Origin: Dinoroseobacter sp. | GTDB taxonomy: Bacteria > Pseudomonadota > Alphaproteobacteria > Rhodobacterales > Rhodobacteraceae | Direction: 5' to 3' | DNA: 64,000 nt | NCBI GenBank assembly: GCA_017643385.1 | Contig: JAEPNN010000007.1 | Location: 62,001 to 126,000 of the forward strand | Part shown: piece after piece, positions 42,626-52,162 of the stretch | Position numbering within the stretch: position 1 is the stretch's first letter | Layout: each line of letters begins with the position of its first letter | Program-made: the position numbers and the translations under genes | The notes under the pieces: model-generated | Told to the model about the DNA's origin: nothing | Seen by the model: the letters and a program-made list of their open reading frames with translations, nothing else | Database searches by the model: none

Positions 42626-45600
42626 GCACCCGTCTCGCCACAGGTGGTCGACTGATCGACCGCAACAGCCGTGTGGAGTTCACCTTCAATGGCAAACGTT
42701 TCACCGGTCATAGCGGCGATACGCTGGCCTCGGCGCTTTTGGCCAATGATCAGATGCTGATGGGGCGTTCGTTCAAATACCATCGCCCAAGATCGGTCAT
42801 TGCGTCCGGTCCCGAAGAAGCAAACGCGCTGGTTGCGCTTGGGCATGATGCGAAGATGGAGCCCAACGCAAGGGCCACCACAACTGAGCTTTTTGAGGGC
42901 CTGAGTGCAAAGAGCCAGAACCACTGGCCGTCGCTCGATTATGATATTGGAGCGTTGAACACAGCTATCGCGCGCTTCCTGCCCGCAGGGTTCTACTACA
43001 AGACGTTCATCCATCCGCGTCCGTTCTGGAAGCACGTGTTTGAACCGTTCATCCGGCAGTCTGCGGGTCTTGGTCCTGCGCCGAAACAAAAAGATCCAGA
43101 CAGGTATGAGCATTTCTACGCGTTTGCGGATCTGGTGATTATCGGCGGGGGTGTTGCAGGGCTTCACGCCGCGCGTGTCGCGGGCGAGGCCGGGCTGCGC
43201 GTTATCGTGATGGAGCAAACCTCGGCCTGGGGCGGTCGCAGTCTTGTCGATGGCGGTACAATCGAAGGTGTTTCGGTTGAAGCATGGGTTAACGCGACCG
43301 TTGAAGCGCTTGAAAGCATGGAAAATGTAACCTTGCGCCTGCGCTGCATGGGGGCGGGTGTGTATGATCACGGCTACATGCTGGGTTATGAGCGCCTGAC
43401 CGATCATGCACCTGTTGATGACATGCCGCGCCATCGGCTATGGCGAGTACGTGCAGGGCAGGTTCTGTCAGCCACGGGGGCGGTTGAACGTCCATTGAGC
43501 TTTGCAGGCAATGATGTGCCGGGTGTCATGCTGGCCAGCGCCCTTCGCGATTACGTGGTAAATTTTGGTGTTTCTGCGGGCGACCGCACAGTTGTTGTGA
43601 CCAACAATGACGACGCCTATCGAACTGCCATCGCGTTGCACGAAGCGGGTCTTTCAGTGCCTGCGGTTATTGATGCGCGCTCTGAGACCGATGGGGAATT
43701 ACCCAATAAGGTCAGGGATTTGGGGATCAGAGTTGAGACAGGCAAAGCCATCGCCAAAGTCAAAGGTGGAAAGCGCGTAAAATCGGTTGGTCTGTGTTTG
43801 CAGGCGGGCGAAGGGGCCGTTTTGGAGGAAATCCCGTGCGAGGCCGTGGCGATGTCGGGCGGTTGGTCTCCGATTGTGCATTTTTGGTCTCATACGGGTG
43901 GCAAGCTGACCTGGGATGCCGATGCAGCGATGTTCCGTCCAGATCATGCGCGCGCGCCGACGGGCGAAGAAGGTCAGCAAAACCAAGGGATTGCCGGTGC
44001 GGCCAATGGTGAGATGACGCTGGGGGCGGCTCTTTCGGATGCCCACGCGCAGGCCCGTGAGGCCGTCAAGCGCGCCAAAGCCAAGTTGCCGGGTACAGCG
44101 TCGCCAAAGGGCGAAGCGCCTGCCGAGGCGCCCCTTGCACCGGTTTGGATCATGCCGCAGGGTGCGAATGCAAAGCTGCGCGCGAAAATGTGGCTCGATT
44201 TTCAGAACGACGTGAAAGTGTCAGACGTGCAGTTGGCAGCACGTGAGGGCTATGAGAGTGTGGAGCACACCAAGCGTTACACAACGCTAGGCATGGCAAC
44301 AGATCAAGGTAAGTTGAGTAATATCAATGGCCTTGCGATCCTGTCTGATGCGATTGGCGCTGATATTCCAAAGGTCGGGACGACCACGTTCCGCCCGCCG
44401 TATACACCGATTTCGATGGGGTCGATTGCAGGCGAAGCGCGTGGAGAAATCTTCCAACCGCTGCGTCGGACACCGATGCACGAATGGCACGAAGACAACA
44501 AAGCGTATTGGGAGCCGGTCGGCCAGTGGCGCCGTCCCTATTGCTATCCGCGTTCGGGGGAAACCCACACTGAGGCTGTCAATCGCGAGGTGATCAACAC
44601 ACGCGAGAATCTCGGGCTGCTGGACGCATCCACGCTTGGCAAGCTGCTGGTCAAAGGACCTGATGCGGGCAAGTTCCTCGATCTGATGTACACCAACATG
44701 ATGTCGAACCTGAAGGTCGGGCGATGCCGCTACGGTCTAATGTGCTCGGAGAACGGGTTTTTGTCGGACGATGGTGTTGTTGCCCGGATCGATGAAGACA
44801 CGTGGCTCTGCCACACCACCTCGGGCGGCGCAGATCGCATTCATGCCCATATGGAAGAGTGGCTCCAGACCGAATGGTGGGACATGAAGGTCCATGTCGC
44901 GAACCTGACAGAGCAATACGCGCAGATCGCGGTTGTGGGTCCACATGCACGTGACGTTCTGGAAGATCTCGACGGTATGGATGTCTCGAAAGAGGCCTTG
45001 GGGTTCATGGACTGGGCAGATGGAGAGCTGGCGGGCATTCCGGTGCGCGTTTTCCGCATCTCGTTCTCGGGCGAGTTGTCTTACGAGATTGCAACGCCCG
45101 CGGCGCGCGGATTGGAGTTGTGGGAGAAATTGCACGAGGCTGGCAAAGCCTATGGTGTAATGGCTTACGGAACTGAAGCCCTGCATATCATGCGCGCCGA
45201 GAAGGGCTTTATCATGATAGGCGATGAAACAGATGGCACCGTGATCCCGCAGGATCTTGGGCTGAACTGGGCGATCTCGAAGAAGAAAGAGGACTTCATC
45301 GGCAAGCGTGCGCAGGAACGGACCTTCATGACCAATCCTGACCGCTGGAAGCTCGTGGGACTAGAGACGGTTGTGCCAGAGGAAGTGCTGACCGATGGAG
45401 CCTACGCGACGGCTGATGGTGCAAATGGGAACGGGCAGGGCAATGTGCAGGGCCGAGTGACCTCGACCTATTTTTCACCCACGTTAAACCGCGGTATCGC
45501 GATGGGGCTTGTCCACCATGGCCCCGAACGAATGGGTGATGTTCTGGATTTTCCAACCACCGATGGACGCGTGATCAAAGCAAAGATCGTCGATCCTGTG

Positions 45601-45636
45601 TTCTATGACAAAGACGGGGAGAAGCAGAATGTCTGA
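42622..45636 (+). CDS. soxA: Sarcosine oxidase, alpha subunit
   Basis: 1004 residues. The N-terminal ferredoxin-like fold region RLIDRNSRVEFTFNGKRFTGHSGDTLASALLAND precedes the NAD-binding Rossmann region (VIIGGGVAGLHAARVAGEAGLRVIVMEQTSAWGGR). The C-terminal half (from about residue 600) is a GcvT/aminomethyltransferase-like domain: NLGLLDASTLGKLLVKGPDAGKFLD and LSYEIATPAA, binding tetrahydrofolate and forming 5,10-methylene-THF. Overlaps soxD by 4 bp and soxG by 8 bp. Confidence 0.95.
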   Translation: MSTRLATGGRLIDRNSRVEFTFNGKRFTGHSGDTLASALLANDQMLMGRSFKYHRPRSVIASGPEEANALVALGHDAKMEPNARATTTELFEGLSAKSQNHWPSLDYDIGALNTAIARFLPAGFYYKTFIHPRPFWKHVFEPFIRQSAGLGPAPKQKDPDRYEHFYAFADLVIIGGGVAGLHAARVAGEAGLRVIVMEQTSAWGGRSLVDGGTIEGVSVEAWVNATVEALESMENVTLRLRCMGAGVYDHGYMLGYERLTDHAPVDDMPRHRLWRVRAGQVLSATGAVERPLSFAGNDVPGVMLASALRDYVVNFGVSAGDRTVVVTNNDDAYRTAIALHEAGLSVPAVIDARSETDGELPNKVRDLGIRVETGKAIAKVKGGKRVKSVGLCLQAGEGAVLEEIPCEAVAMSGGWSPIVHFWSHTGGKLTWDADAAMFRPDHARAPTGEEGQQNQGIAGAANGEMTLGAALSDAHAQAREAVKRAKAKLPGTASPKGEAPAEAPLAPVWIMPQGANAKLRAKMWLDFQNDVKVSDVQLAAREGYESVEHTKRYTTLGMATDQGKLSNINGLAILSDAIGADIPKVGTTTFRPPYTPISMGSIAGEARGEIFQPLRRTPMHEWHEDNKAYWEPVGQWRRPYCYPRSGETHTEAVNREVINTRENLGLLDASTLGKLLVKGPDAGKFLDLMYTNMMSNLKVGRCRYGLMCSENGFLSDDGVVARIDEDTWLCHTTSGGADRIHAHMEEWLQTEWWDMKVHVANLTEQYAQIAVVGPHARDVLEDLDGMDVSKEALGFMDWADGELAGIPVRVFRISFSGELSYEIATPAARGLELWEKLHEAGKAYGVMAYGTEALHIMRAEKGFIMIGDETDGTVIPQDLGLNWAISKKKEDFIGKRAQERTFMTNPDRWKLVGLETVVPEEVLTDGAYATADGANGNGQGNVQGRVTSTYFSPTLNRGIAMGLVHHGPERMGDVLDFPTTDGRVIKAKIVDPVFYDKDGEKQNV

Positions 45637-46171
45637 TGTGATGGCCCCTTTGGCAACTGTCACCGCCTTGCCAGCACAGGGTATGATCACTATTCGCGGC
45701 AATCTTAAGGATGCGGGGTTCATAGCGGCGGTTAAGTCTGCGTCAGGTCTGGATGTGCCAGCTCAACGGCAGATCGTGACACAGAAGGAACTTGCTTTGG
45801 CTTGGATGTCCCCTGACGAATTGCTTCTTCTCTGCGGTTACGAAGACGCCCCCGCTTTGACCAATGCAATGACCGAAGCATTTGGCGATCAATTTGCGAT
45901 GGCGGTTGTGGTGTCTGATGCGCGGGCCGTTTTTGATCTTGAAGGCCCCAAAGTCCGCGATGTTCTCGGAAAGCTCGCACCTGTCGACATGGCACCGGGA
46001 TCATTTGGGCACGGTGAAATCCGGCGCACCCGCCTCGCCCAAGTTGCTGCTGCCTTCTGGTTGACCTGCGATGACAGTGCTCGACTTGTCTGCTTCCGAT
46101 CCGTCGCGCAATACGCGGAAGATCTGCTGAAAACATCAGCAAAACCGGGCACTGAAGTTGGGTATTTCTAG
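45629..46171 (+). CDS. soxG: Sarcosine oxidase, gamma subunit
   Basis: 180 residues, GcvT-like fold. Seen: GMITIRGNLKDAGFIAAVKSASGLDVP, LAWMSPDELLLL and VVSDARAVFDLEGPKVRDVLGKLAPVD. Closes the folate channel with the alpha subunit. ATG at 45629 overlaps the end of soxA by 8 bp. No folD, purU or glyA follows; sodB comes next with its own promoter. The peroxide made by sarcosine oxidation may explain the closeness of an oxidative-stress gene, though superoxide is not its product. Confidence 0.92.
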   Translation: MSDVMAPLATVTALPAQGMITIRGNLKDAGFIAAVKSASGLDVPAQRQIVTQKELALAWMSPDELLLLCGYEDAPALTNAMTEAFGDQFAMAVVVSDARAVFDLEGPKVRDVLGKLAPVDMAPGSFGHGEIRRTRLAQVAAAFWLTCDDSARLVCFRSVAQYAEDLLKTSAKPGTEVGYF

Positions 46172-46180
46172 TCATACACC

Positions 46181-46210
46181 TTGACCTCAAGGCGCTTAGT
46201 CCTCTTATAC
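46181..46210 (+). promoter_or_regulatory. Promoter of sodB
   Basis: TTGACC (46181-46186), an 18-nt spacer and TTATAC (46205-46210) give a sigma-70-like promoter 38 bp before the sodB start. Confidence 0.6.
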
Positions 46211-46247
46211 GGTTCCAGTTGTCAGACCTACTTTTAGGAGAATTCCC

Positions 46248-46847
46248 ATGGCTTTTGAGCTTCCTGATCTGCCCTACGCCCACGATGCTTTGGCCGGCAA
46301 AGGCATGTCCGCCGAAACGCTGGAATACCATCATGACCTGCACCACAAAGCCTATGTCGACAACGGCAATAAGCTGATTGCGGGCACCGAATGGGACGGC
46401 AAGTCGATGGAAGACATTATCACCGGCACATATGACGCCAATGCGGTTGCTCAGAATGGTATCTTCAACAACATCAGCCAGCTTTGGAACCATAACCAGT
46501 TCTGGGAAATGATGGGCCCGGGCGATGCGGGCATGCCGGGAGAGCTGGAAAAGGCACTCACCGAAAGCTTTGGCTCAGTTGACGATTTCAAATCGCAGTT
46601 TTCGGCAGCCGGTGCTGGACAGTTCGGATCCGGCTGGGCCTGGCTGGTAAAGAACGCTGACGGCTCACTTGCAGTTACGAAAACTGAAAACGGTGTAAAC
46701 CCGCTTTGCTTTGGCCAAACTGCGCTTCTTGGCTGTGACGTGTGGGAGCACAGCTATTATATCGATTTCCGCAACAAGCGCCCTGCTTACCTGTCGAACT
46801 TCCTCGATAATCTGGTGAACTGGGAGAATGTAGCTTCGCGTATGTAG
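46248..46847 (+). CDS. sodB: Superoxide dismutase, Fe/Mn family
   Basis: 199 residues. Metal ligands: His in LEYHHDLHHKAYVDN, His in SQLWNHNQFWEMMGP, Asp and His in GCDVWEHSYYIDFRNKR. The pattern matches bacterial Fe-SOD (sodB) more than Mn-SOD, although cambialistic activity is possible. Converts superoxide to peroxide and oxygen in the cytosol. AGGAG 9 nt before the ATG; followed by a strong terminator. Confidence 0.93.
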   Translation: MAFELPDLPYAHDALAGKGMSAETLEYHHDLHHKAYVDNGNKLIAGTEWDGKSMEDIITGTYDANAVAQNGIFNNISQLWNHNQFWEMMGPGDAGMPGELEKALTESFGSVDDFKSQFSAAGAGQFGSGWAWLVKNADGSLAVTKTENGVNPLCFGQTALLGCDVWEHSYYIDFRNKRPAYLSNFLDNLVNWENVASRM

Positions 46848-46874
46848 TCGCGAGCGTCACCAATGTTTTGAAAA

Positions 46875-46902
46875 GGGTCGCCAGTTGGCGGCCCTCTTTT
46901 TT
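46875..46902 (+). terminator. Rho-independent terminator of sodB
   Basis: GGGTCGCC-AGTT-GGCGGCCC stem-loop (one G-T pair) followed by TCTTTTTT. Confidence 0.85.
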
Positions 46903-47476
46903 GTGAAAACGACAATCGATTGATCTGGTGCAAAGTCGGTAAGTCAAGTTTCGTACTTATTTGGATCTGTCAGAGGAGGTCGGTGCAGGTCTCTAGGGAG
47001 GCTGCATGCGCTGCTGAAACCCGATCTGCAATGCGCGGCTTGACGTTTTGCCGTTTACGCCGGTGTGCAGGGAGTGTGCGAAACGATGACAACGAAACCA
47101 GCTCACCAGAACGCTCTCGGTGAAGTCGTCCACGTCCTGAACGACATCGAGAGAGATTTAACGCATGCTGCGGATCATAGTACCCAACGAGATGAGGCGG
47201 TCAGTCATCTGCGTGAGGCGGATGTTGAGCTTCCGCGCCTTGGACGATCTTTCGTAAAATCTGTCTCAGGCTGCAAAAGAGCATGACGCGGGCGACGAAG
47301 CCAAAGACACGATGTTTCATAATATGCCTGTTTGACAGTGGCTTGATTGACATTGATGCGGTGACGCGTCATTGCGCGTCCCGTTTTTTGTTTGCCTCTT
47401 CCCTGTGCGCTTCAGGAATGGCACTCTCTGCGCGCGCAGCAATGGACGATCCGCAGAGATCGGCATGGAGGCATCG
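46903..47476. other. Mostly non-coding region, possible small gene at 47086-47286
   Basis: About 570 bp between sodB and the FadJ-like gene. A frame of 66 codons starting at ATG 47086 (MTTKPAHQNALGEVVHVLND…) has a helical, acidic make-up and could be a small protein, but it has no good ribosome site and no recognised relatives. Otherwise no feature is seen. Confidence 0.35.
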
Positions 47477-49579
47477 ATGGGCGATATCAGTCCTGTTATC
47501 TCGGAAACAAGCGATGGAATTGGCATTCTGACCTTGAATGCGCCGCCGTTGAACTTGTTGACAGCTGAGCTTTTGCAAGACCTTCGTTCCGCGTTTGAGG
47601 CGCTGGAGCAGGATGATACAATCGCGCTTATCATTTTGCGTGCCGTAGGCCCCAACTTTTCTACCGGGACTGACCTAAGTATCCCTAGCGCGCAGAATGA
47701 AACGCAGGTCTTGCGGTCAATCTGCTTGGTGATCGAGAACTCTTTCAAGCCTGTTCTGGCGTTACTTCAGGGACAGGTGGTTGGAGGAGGGCTGGAGCTG
47801 GCGCTTGCGGCGCATTACCGAATTGGTGGGATTAAGACCCGATTGTCATTTCCCGAAGTTCGACTGGGGTTAATGCCAAGTGCTGGGGGCACGCAAAGAC
47901 TGCCTCGAATTCTAGGTGCAGGTCCGGCGTTAGAAATGATGCTCACTGGCAAGAAACTGGGCGCGTTGAGTGCGTTCAGATTCGGACTTCTTGATAGAGT
48001 TTCCGAAGGCGATCTGCGCGTCGATGGTTTAAAATATGCTCTTGAGCTTAAGCGCAGCGGCGCGAAACGGCGTCCAACTGCAGCTCGAACTGAAGGGTCT
48101 GAGGATCCGGCGCGCACCTGGGCCGCATTACAAAAACACGGTGAAGCCGTCGAGCGTCTGCAAAAGGTCCTCATTGCACCGCGAAAAATCGTTCATTGCG
48201 TAGAAGCCTCTCAGATGCTGCCTTTTGAACATGGTCTCACGCTGGAAGCCGAGGAATACCAAGACTGTGTGCGTTCCGAGGAAGCCAGTGCGTTGCGATA
48301 CTTCTTCTTTGCTGAGAAAGCCGCGATGGTTTCACCGTTCACAAATGAGGTGCCACGGAAAACCAAGGTTATCGGCGTAGTTGGTGCGGGTCAGCTCGGT
48401 GGCCGGATCATTCAGAGATTGCTCGCGTATGGTTTTGCAGTTTGCATGGTGGAACGTAACGCCTTTACGCTCAGGTCGGGTCTTTCACGGATCACGCAAG
48501 AGCTCGAGCGATTGGTCGAAGAAGGTAAGCTGAGTGAGCGTGCCAGAAAAGACAGATTGGATCGTTTACAGAGCGGCACTGACATGAAGGCGCTTGGTGA
48601 GGTTGATCTCGTGATCGAAGCTGTAACGGAAGACTTCGACATCAAGTCGGAGGTTCTGCACGAGCTTGGGCGGGTGACGCGAGAAGGCGCAATCCTGGCA
48701 ACCACGACATCCTACCTTGATATCGAAGCGCTTGCACCAAAGTCCGGCCGACCTGAGGCAACAATTGGATTGCATTTTTTCAGCTCCGATGTCGCCGCCG
48801 AGTTGCTTGAGGTTGTGCCTTGCAGGTCGACCTTTCGCGATGTGACGGCCACAGCATTTGTGTTTTCAAAGGCCATTGGAATGGTGCCTGTGCTCGCTTC
48901 AGCGGGCGAGGGGTTCATAGCAAATCGCGTGCTTGATGCGCTGATCAAAGCATCTGAGTATCTTCTTGAAGACGGGGCAAACCCTGGTGAAATTGACGGC
49001 GCTTTGCGTGATTTCGGGTTTCCTTCAGGTCCGTTCCAGATGCTGGATCGGATCGGTCTCGATGTGGTGCAATCTCGTCGCCGACGTCAAGCATCGAAAC
49101 AGGACCCCGAGGAGAGATACGTTGATATAACTGATAGAATTTGCGCCCGTGGTTGGTTCGGCGAGCGAAACGGTCATGGATACTATCGTTACCCCGATGG
49201 CAAGAATGTCTCTGTCGAATGCGAAGAAGTCGCCGCATTGATCGACCTGGCCCGCGAGGAAAAGGGGATTTTCCCAAGGCCAATCTCGGAAAGTGAAATC
49301 GTAGAGCGTTGCGTTCTGGCGATGATAAACGAAGGTGCCCGTCTTGTTGGCGAGAAGGTGGCGCGGCGGCCGTCAGATGTAGATACGGCGTTGGTGAATG
49401 GTTTGGGGTTCCCGCGCTGGTTGGGGGGACCAATGTATCAGGCCGACCTTACAGGTCCAAAAGAGCTTTCGGAAAAACTGGACATGCTTGCAGTGGATGT
49501 GCCGGAGTTCTGGTCACCCGCAGCTCTCATTTTGCAGCTTGCAGACGAAGGACGGAACTTTGCAGGGCTGAACGTGTAA
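47477..49579 (+). CDS. Bifunctional enoyl-CoA hydratase / 3-hydroxyacyl-CoA dehydrogenase, FadJ/FadB-like
   Basis: 700 residues. The N-terminal crotonase domain (about 1-190) has GGGLELALAAHYRIGG and FPEVRLGLMPSAGGTQRLPRI, with the Glu pair of the hydratase. The NAD-binding domain starts near residue 300 with VIGVVGAGQLGGRIIQRLLAYGFAVCMVERN, followed by DLVIEAVTEDFDIK and LHFFSSDVAAELLEVV, where the catalytic His is kept but the usual NPV is replaced. C-terminal domains include FIANRVLDALIKASEYLLEDGANP. Catalyses two beta-oxidation steps. No thiolase or acyl-CoA dehydrogenase gene is adjacent. GGAGG 5 nt before ATG 47477 fixes the start. Confidence 0.87.
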   Translation: MGDISPVISETSDGIGILTLNAPPLNLLTAELLQDLRSAFEALEQDDTIALIILRAVGPNFSTGTDLSIPSAQNETQVLRSICLVIENSFKPVLALLQGQVVGGGLELALAAHYRIGGIKTRLSFPEVRLGLMPSAGGTQRLPRILGAGPALEMMLTGKKLGALSAFRFGLLDRVSEGDLRVDGLKYALELKRSGAKRRPTAARTEGSEDPARTWAALQKHGEAVERLQKVLIAPRKIVHCVEASQMLPFEHGLTLEAEEYQDCVRSEEASALRYFFFAEKAAMVSPFTNEVPRKTKVIGVVGAGQLGGRIIQRLLAYGFAVCMVERNAFTLRSGLSRITQELERLVEEGKLSERARKDRLDRLQSGTDMKALGEVDLVIEAVTEDFDIKSEVLHELGRVTREGAILATTTSYLDIEALAPKSGRPEATIGLHFFSSDVAAELLEVVPCRSTFRDVTATAFVFSKAIGMVPVLASAGEGFIANRVLDALIKASEYLLEDGANPGEIDGALRDFGFPSGPFQMLDRIGLDVVQSRRRRQASKQDPEERYVDITDRICARGWFGERNGHGYYRYPDGKNVSVECEEVAALIDLAREEKGIFPRPISESEIVERCVLAMINEGARLVGEKVARRPSDVDTALVNGLGFPRWLGGPMYQADLTGPKELSEKLDMLAVDVPEFWSPAALILQLADEGRNFAGLNV

Positions 49580-49585
49580 CCGGGC

Positions 49586-49807
49586 TTATGCGGCTCCGAG
49601 CAACAAGCCGACGACAACCATCATCAAACCAATGACTGACAGGAAGAGCGCTCCCAGATTAAGCGCTACTGTTTTCTGCATCACACCGCGCAATGCCTCA
49701 TCTCCTAAGCTAGCTTTTCTGGCGCGGGCGACACGCAGGATGCACCAAATAAGTCCCGCAAGACCGAGAAGGGTGACGGCGGCTCCGATCGGGATCAAGA
49801 TGGCCAT
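49586..49807 (-). CDS. Small two-helix membrane protein
   Basis: 73 residues: a helix IPIGAAVTLLGLAGLIWCILRV, a basic loop ARARKASLGDEALRG, and a second helix LNLGALFLSVIGLMMVVVGLLL. GAGAGGA lies about 7 nt ahead of the ATG at 49807. Convergent with the FadJ-like gene (6 bp apart). Function unknown. Confidence 0.7.
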   Translation of the reverse strand: MAILIPIGAAVTLLGLAGLIWCILRVARARKASLGDEALRGVMQKTVALNLGALFLSVIGLMMVVVGLLLGAA

Positions 49808-49939
49808 ATTGCATTCCTCTCAGGCTTTTGCTGCTCCTTGCTACTTTGCCGTTAGATTGGGTGCAACCGCTCTTGCAGGTGGCAAGGGCAGGGGCTAGGC
49901 AGATGCTTCTACCCTTCCTGCGGCCAAGGAGATCCGACG

Positions 49940-50203
49940 ATGGATGTGACCGAAGACCAGCCTTCCGATATCACGCGTGTAACGCGAGAAGAGCTTCGCC
50001 AATTCGTTGAACGTTATGAGCGGCTAGAACAGGAAAAGAAGGATATTGCGGACGCTCAGAAAGAGGTGATGGCAGAAGCGAAATCCCGGGGGTACGACAC
50101 CAAGGTTTTGCGTAAGGTGGTGGCACTGCGTAAACGCGACCCACAGGATATTTCCGAGGAAGAAGCCGTTCTCGAGATCTACAAAGAGGCCTTGGGAATG
50201 TAA
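49940..50203 (+). CDS. gapR: GapR-family DNA-binding protein (DUF2312)
   Basis: 87 residues, mostly coiled coil. [49 protein letters not shown] is the DUF2312 signature. GapR in Caulobacter encircles overtwisted DNA and supports replication and segregation (family knowledge). AAGGAG 9-10 nt before the ATG. Single-gene unit, convergent with the next gene. Confidence 0.9.
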   Translation: MDVTEDQPSDITRVTREELRQFVERYERLEQEKKDIADAQKEVMAEAKSRGYDTKVLRKVVALRKRDPQDISEEEAVLEIYKEALGM

Positions 50204-50210
50204 TCCGGTC

Positions 50211-51089
50211 CTAGGGCAGGATAAACTGAACGCCGGGCATAAGTGCGATTTCATCAACTTCGGTCTCGTACTGTTGCGAAAGCGCGTCCATGATTTCTGC
50301 CGACCAGCCTTCGAGATCGATTTCCTCTTCCATGGCGTCAGGCTTTGCAAATTTATCGAGGAATGCTGTGATCACCCGCCTGCGTTTCTCGACACTGCGC
50401 GGTGGGTGATCTGCAAGATAGCTCCGCAAACGCTTGAGCCCGGCGTCGGACATGATTTGCGCGAGCAAAATATCCTGATCTTCGAGCATTAGGTCCGCAG
50501 CGTGCCCAGTCACAGCTTGTACAACCTCTGGCCAAATGAGGGGCGTGTCTTCGTTGCACCACAGTATCAATGGCGTGTCAGGTAATGCCTCACGCAGTTC
50601 CCGCACCACTTGCAGCCAGCTAAGTGCTCCAAGGTTGAGACCGTTCATCCATTCTGGAAAGGCTGGGGCGTCCTTGAGGCTTCTATAGACGTCTGGCACC
50701 AGCGTGGCGGGATCGCGCAATGACATCGCAATACTGACGGTAAAGTCCGGAAAGATATTACGTAGCCATGCTGAACGCTTCGCCAGACGCTCATAAAGCC
50801 TTCCTTGGGCAAAAACAGCCGCGTGCATGCAAGAAAAGTTCTCATTGGTGAAGAAGACCCTATCACCTTCAGCATCGTCGAGGATCGTGTCGAGAACAGC
50901 GTCTTGAAGTTCTTCGCTTGCAGCCTCCCCACGAAGCTTTTGCAACGTGTCGCCCAAGATTGACCTGTAATCTTCCTTTTTGGGGACAAGAATCCCCGCG
51001 GAGGCCAAGATATCCGTATTGGACCGAAGGGCCTTCAGCAAAAGACCCTCGTCGGTGTGATGGACCCCGATATGAAAAACGATATGCAT
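50211..51089 (-). CDS. Hypothetical protein, sulfotransferase-like start
   Basis: 292 residues, not firmly recognised. The N terminus HIVFHIGVHHTDEGLLLKAL resembles the start of sulfotransferase-like proteins (HIGxxKTGTTxLQ) found in Rhodobacteraceae, but the PAPS-binding Lys-Thr-Gly-Ser/Thr loop is replaced by HHTDEG, so activity is doubtful. Later text such as VSIAMSLRDPATLVPDVYRSL resembles the R-x-P region of that group. No partner genes. Convergent with gapR, 7 bp apart. Confidence 0.65.
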   Translation of the reverse strand: MHIVFHIGVHHTDEGLLLKALRSNTDILASAGILVPKKEDYRSILGDTLQKLRGEAASEELQDAVLDTILDDAEGDRVFFTNENFSCMHAAVFAQGRLYERLAKRSAWLRNIFPDFTVSIAMSLRDPATLVPDVYRSLKDAPAFPEWMNGLNLGALSWLQVVRELREALPDTPLILWCNEDTPLIWPEVVQAVTGHAADLMLEDQDILLAQIMSDAGLKRLRSYLADHPPRSVEKRRRVITAFLDKFAKPDAMEEEIDLEGWSAEIMDALSQQYETEVDEIALMPGVQFILP

Positions 51090-51238
51090 CGGTAGGGTAA
51101 GGAGTGCTCGAATTTTGTTTAGCCGAGTATAGGCTTTCGAAAGCCCAAATATAACCCGGTTGTTTGGGCAGGATAAGGGCAGTCGATCTGGCTAATCCGG
51201 CTTAGTGCGTAAAGGTGCAAAAATTGCCAGACAAGTGC

Positions 51239-51267
51239 TTGATCCCGCCAATGATTTGCAGTTAAGA
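51239..51267 (+). promoter_or_regulatory. Promoter of tRNA-Thr
   Basis: TTGATC (51239-51244), exactly 17 nt, then TTAAGA (51262-51267), 11 bp before the first base of the tRNA. Confidence 0.55.
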
Positions 51268-51278
51268 GAGCGCGCAGT

Positions 51279-51354
51279 GCCCCTATAGCTCAGCTGGTAG
51301 AGCAACTGATTTGTAATCAGTAGGTCCGCGGTTCGAGTCCGTGTGGGGGCACCA
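51279..51354 (+). tRNA. tRNA-Thr (anticodon TGT)
   Basis: Full cloverleaf: acceptor GCCCCTA/TGGGGGC, D-arm with AGCTCAGCTGGTAGAGC, anticodon arm CTGATTTGTAATCAG with anticodon TGT, variable loop TAGGTC, T-arm with GGTTCGAGTCC, and encoded CCA at 51352-51354. Length 76. Its 3' half is partly repeated at 53263-53287, which suggests use as an integration site. Confidence 0.95.
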
Positions 51355-52162
51355 TTATTTTTAGATACTTGTGAAATAATTATTGTGTCGGGGGTTTACC
51401 GTTGGTCGTGTAAGCGGCTCATGGGGGACAATCGCTCGCGTGCGAGCTCAGCCGCTTGATCGTGCTCAGGCTGATCCGCCCTATCGAAATGCCGAGTGTT
51501 GGACGGAAAACTGAGCCACCTAGCTATCGACAACAAAGTCTATGTCAACGCGCATATTAACAAAATGTGGCCAGCCGCTTATCGAACTCGGAAAGGCCAA
51601 CGCTATCAAAACGGGCACCACATTGTCCAGTTGGAGGCCGTTTGGAAACGCCCCAGCCTCACCTGGGCTGAGTTCAAAGGCAATTTGAGAGTTGGTGTTA
51701 GATGAAGGATCCCCAAAAACGATACCGACTTTAAAATCCCCCACGTTGTCTATGAAGTTTTGGTCATCCAGTCCGTCCGGTGTAGCTTTTTACATGGCTC
51801 TATTAACAATGATTCCGTTGAATTTGACGCCTTCGAGTTTCGCTCCCCGGCACGTAATCATACCAATCGAGCTCTTCTCTTCGTTGAAATCATCATTCCA
51901 GGGAAGATGCCTTCCCTGACAGGAGGCCAAAAGTGGAAGCGGGTGAGTACCCCAAGCGACCAATTTAACGGCCAATAGAAGCAGAGTCAGCTATGCCACA
52001 TTATCATTCGGTCGCATGATCGGTAACGCTTTTCCGGTCATGCTTGGTGGGTTTATTGGCGAAATTTTGGTCGCACATGTCCAAGCGCAACAAAACCTCG
52101 GAAAATCTCCGGTTTTACAATATAATTCAATGTGATAGGGATTGATCGACCGGACCCAACAC
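51355..52162. other. Gene-poor segment after tRNA-Thr (island remnant)
   Basis: About 800 bp, AT-richer than the chromosome on either side. No frame can be defended as a gene; short frames on both strands (for example 51520-51744 on the minus strand) could be remains of decayed genes. A nested palindrome lies at 51414-51455: GCGGCT/AGCCGC enclosing GCTCGCG/TGCGAGC (51434-51447). No integrase is visible. Confidence 0.5.

Noticed and set aside
42454-43434. 326-codon open frame antisense to soxD/soxA
   Set aside because: Shadow of strongly conserved sox genes.
40720-46171. soxB, soxD, soxA and soxG as sulfur-oxidation (thiosulfate) genes
   Set aside because: Same symbols but different proteins: these are flavin/folate sarcosine oxidase subunits, with a GcvT domain in the alpha subunit.
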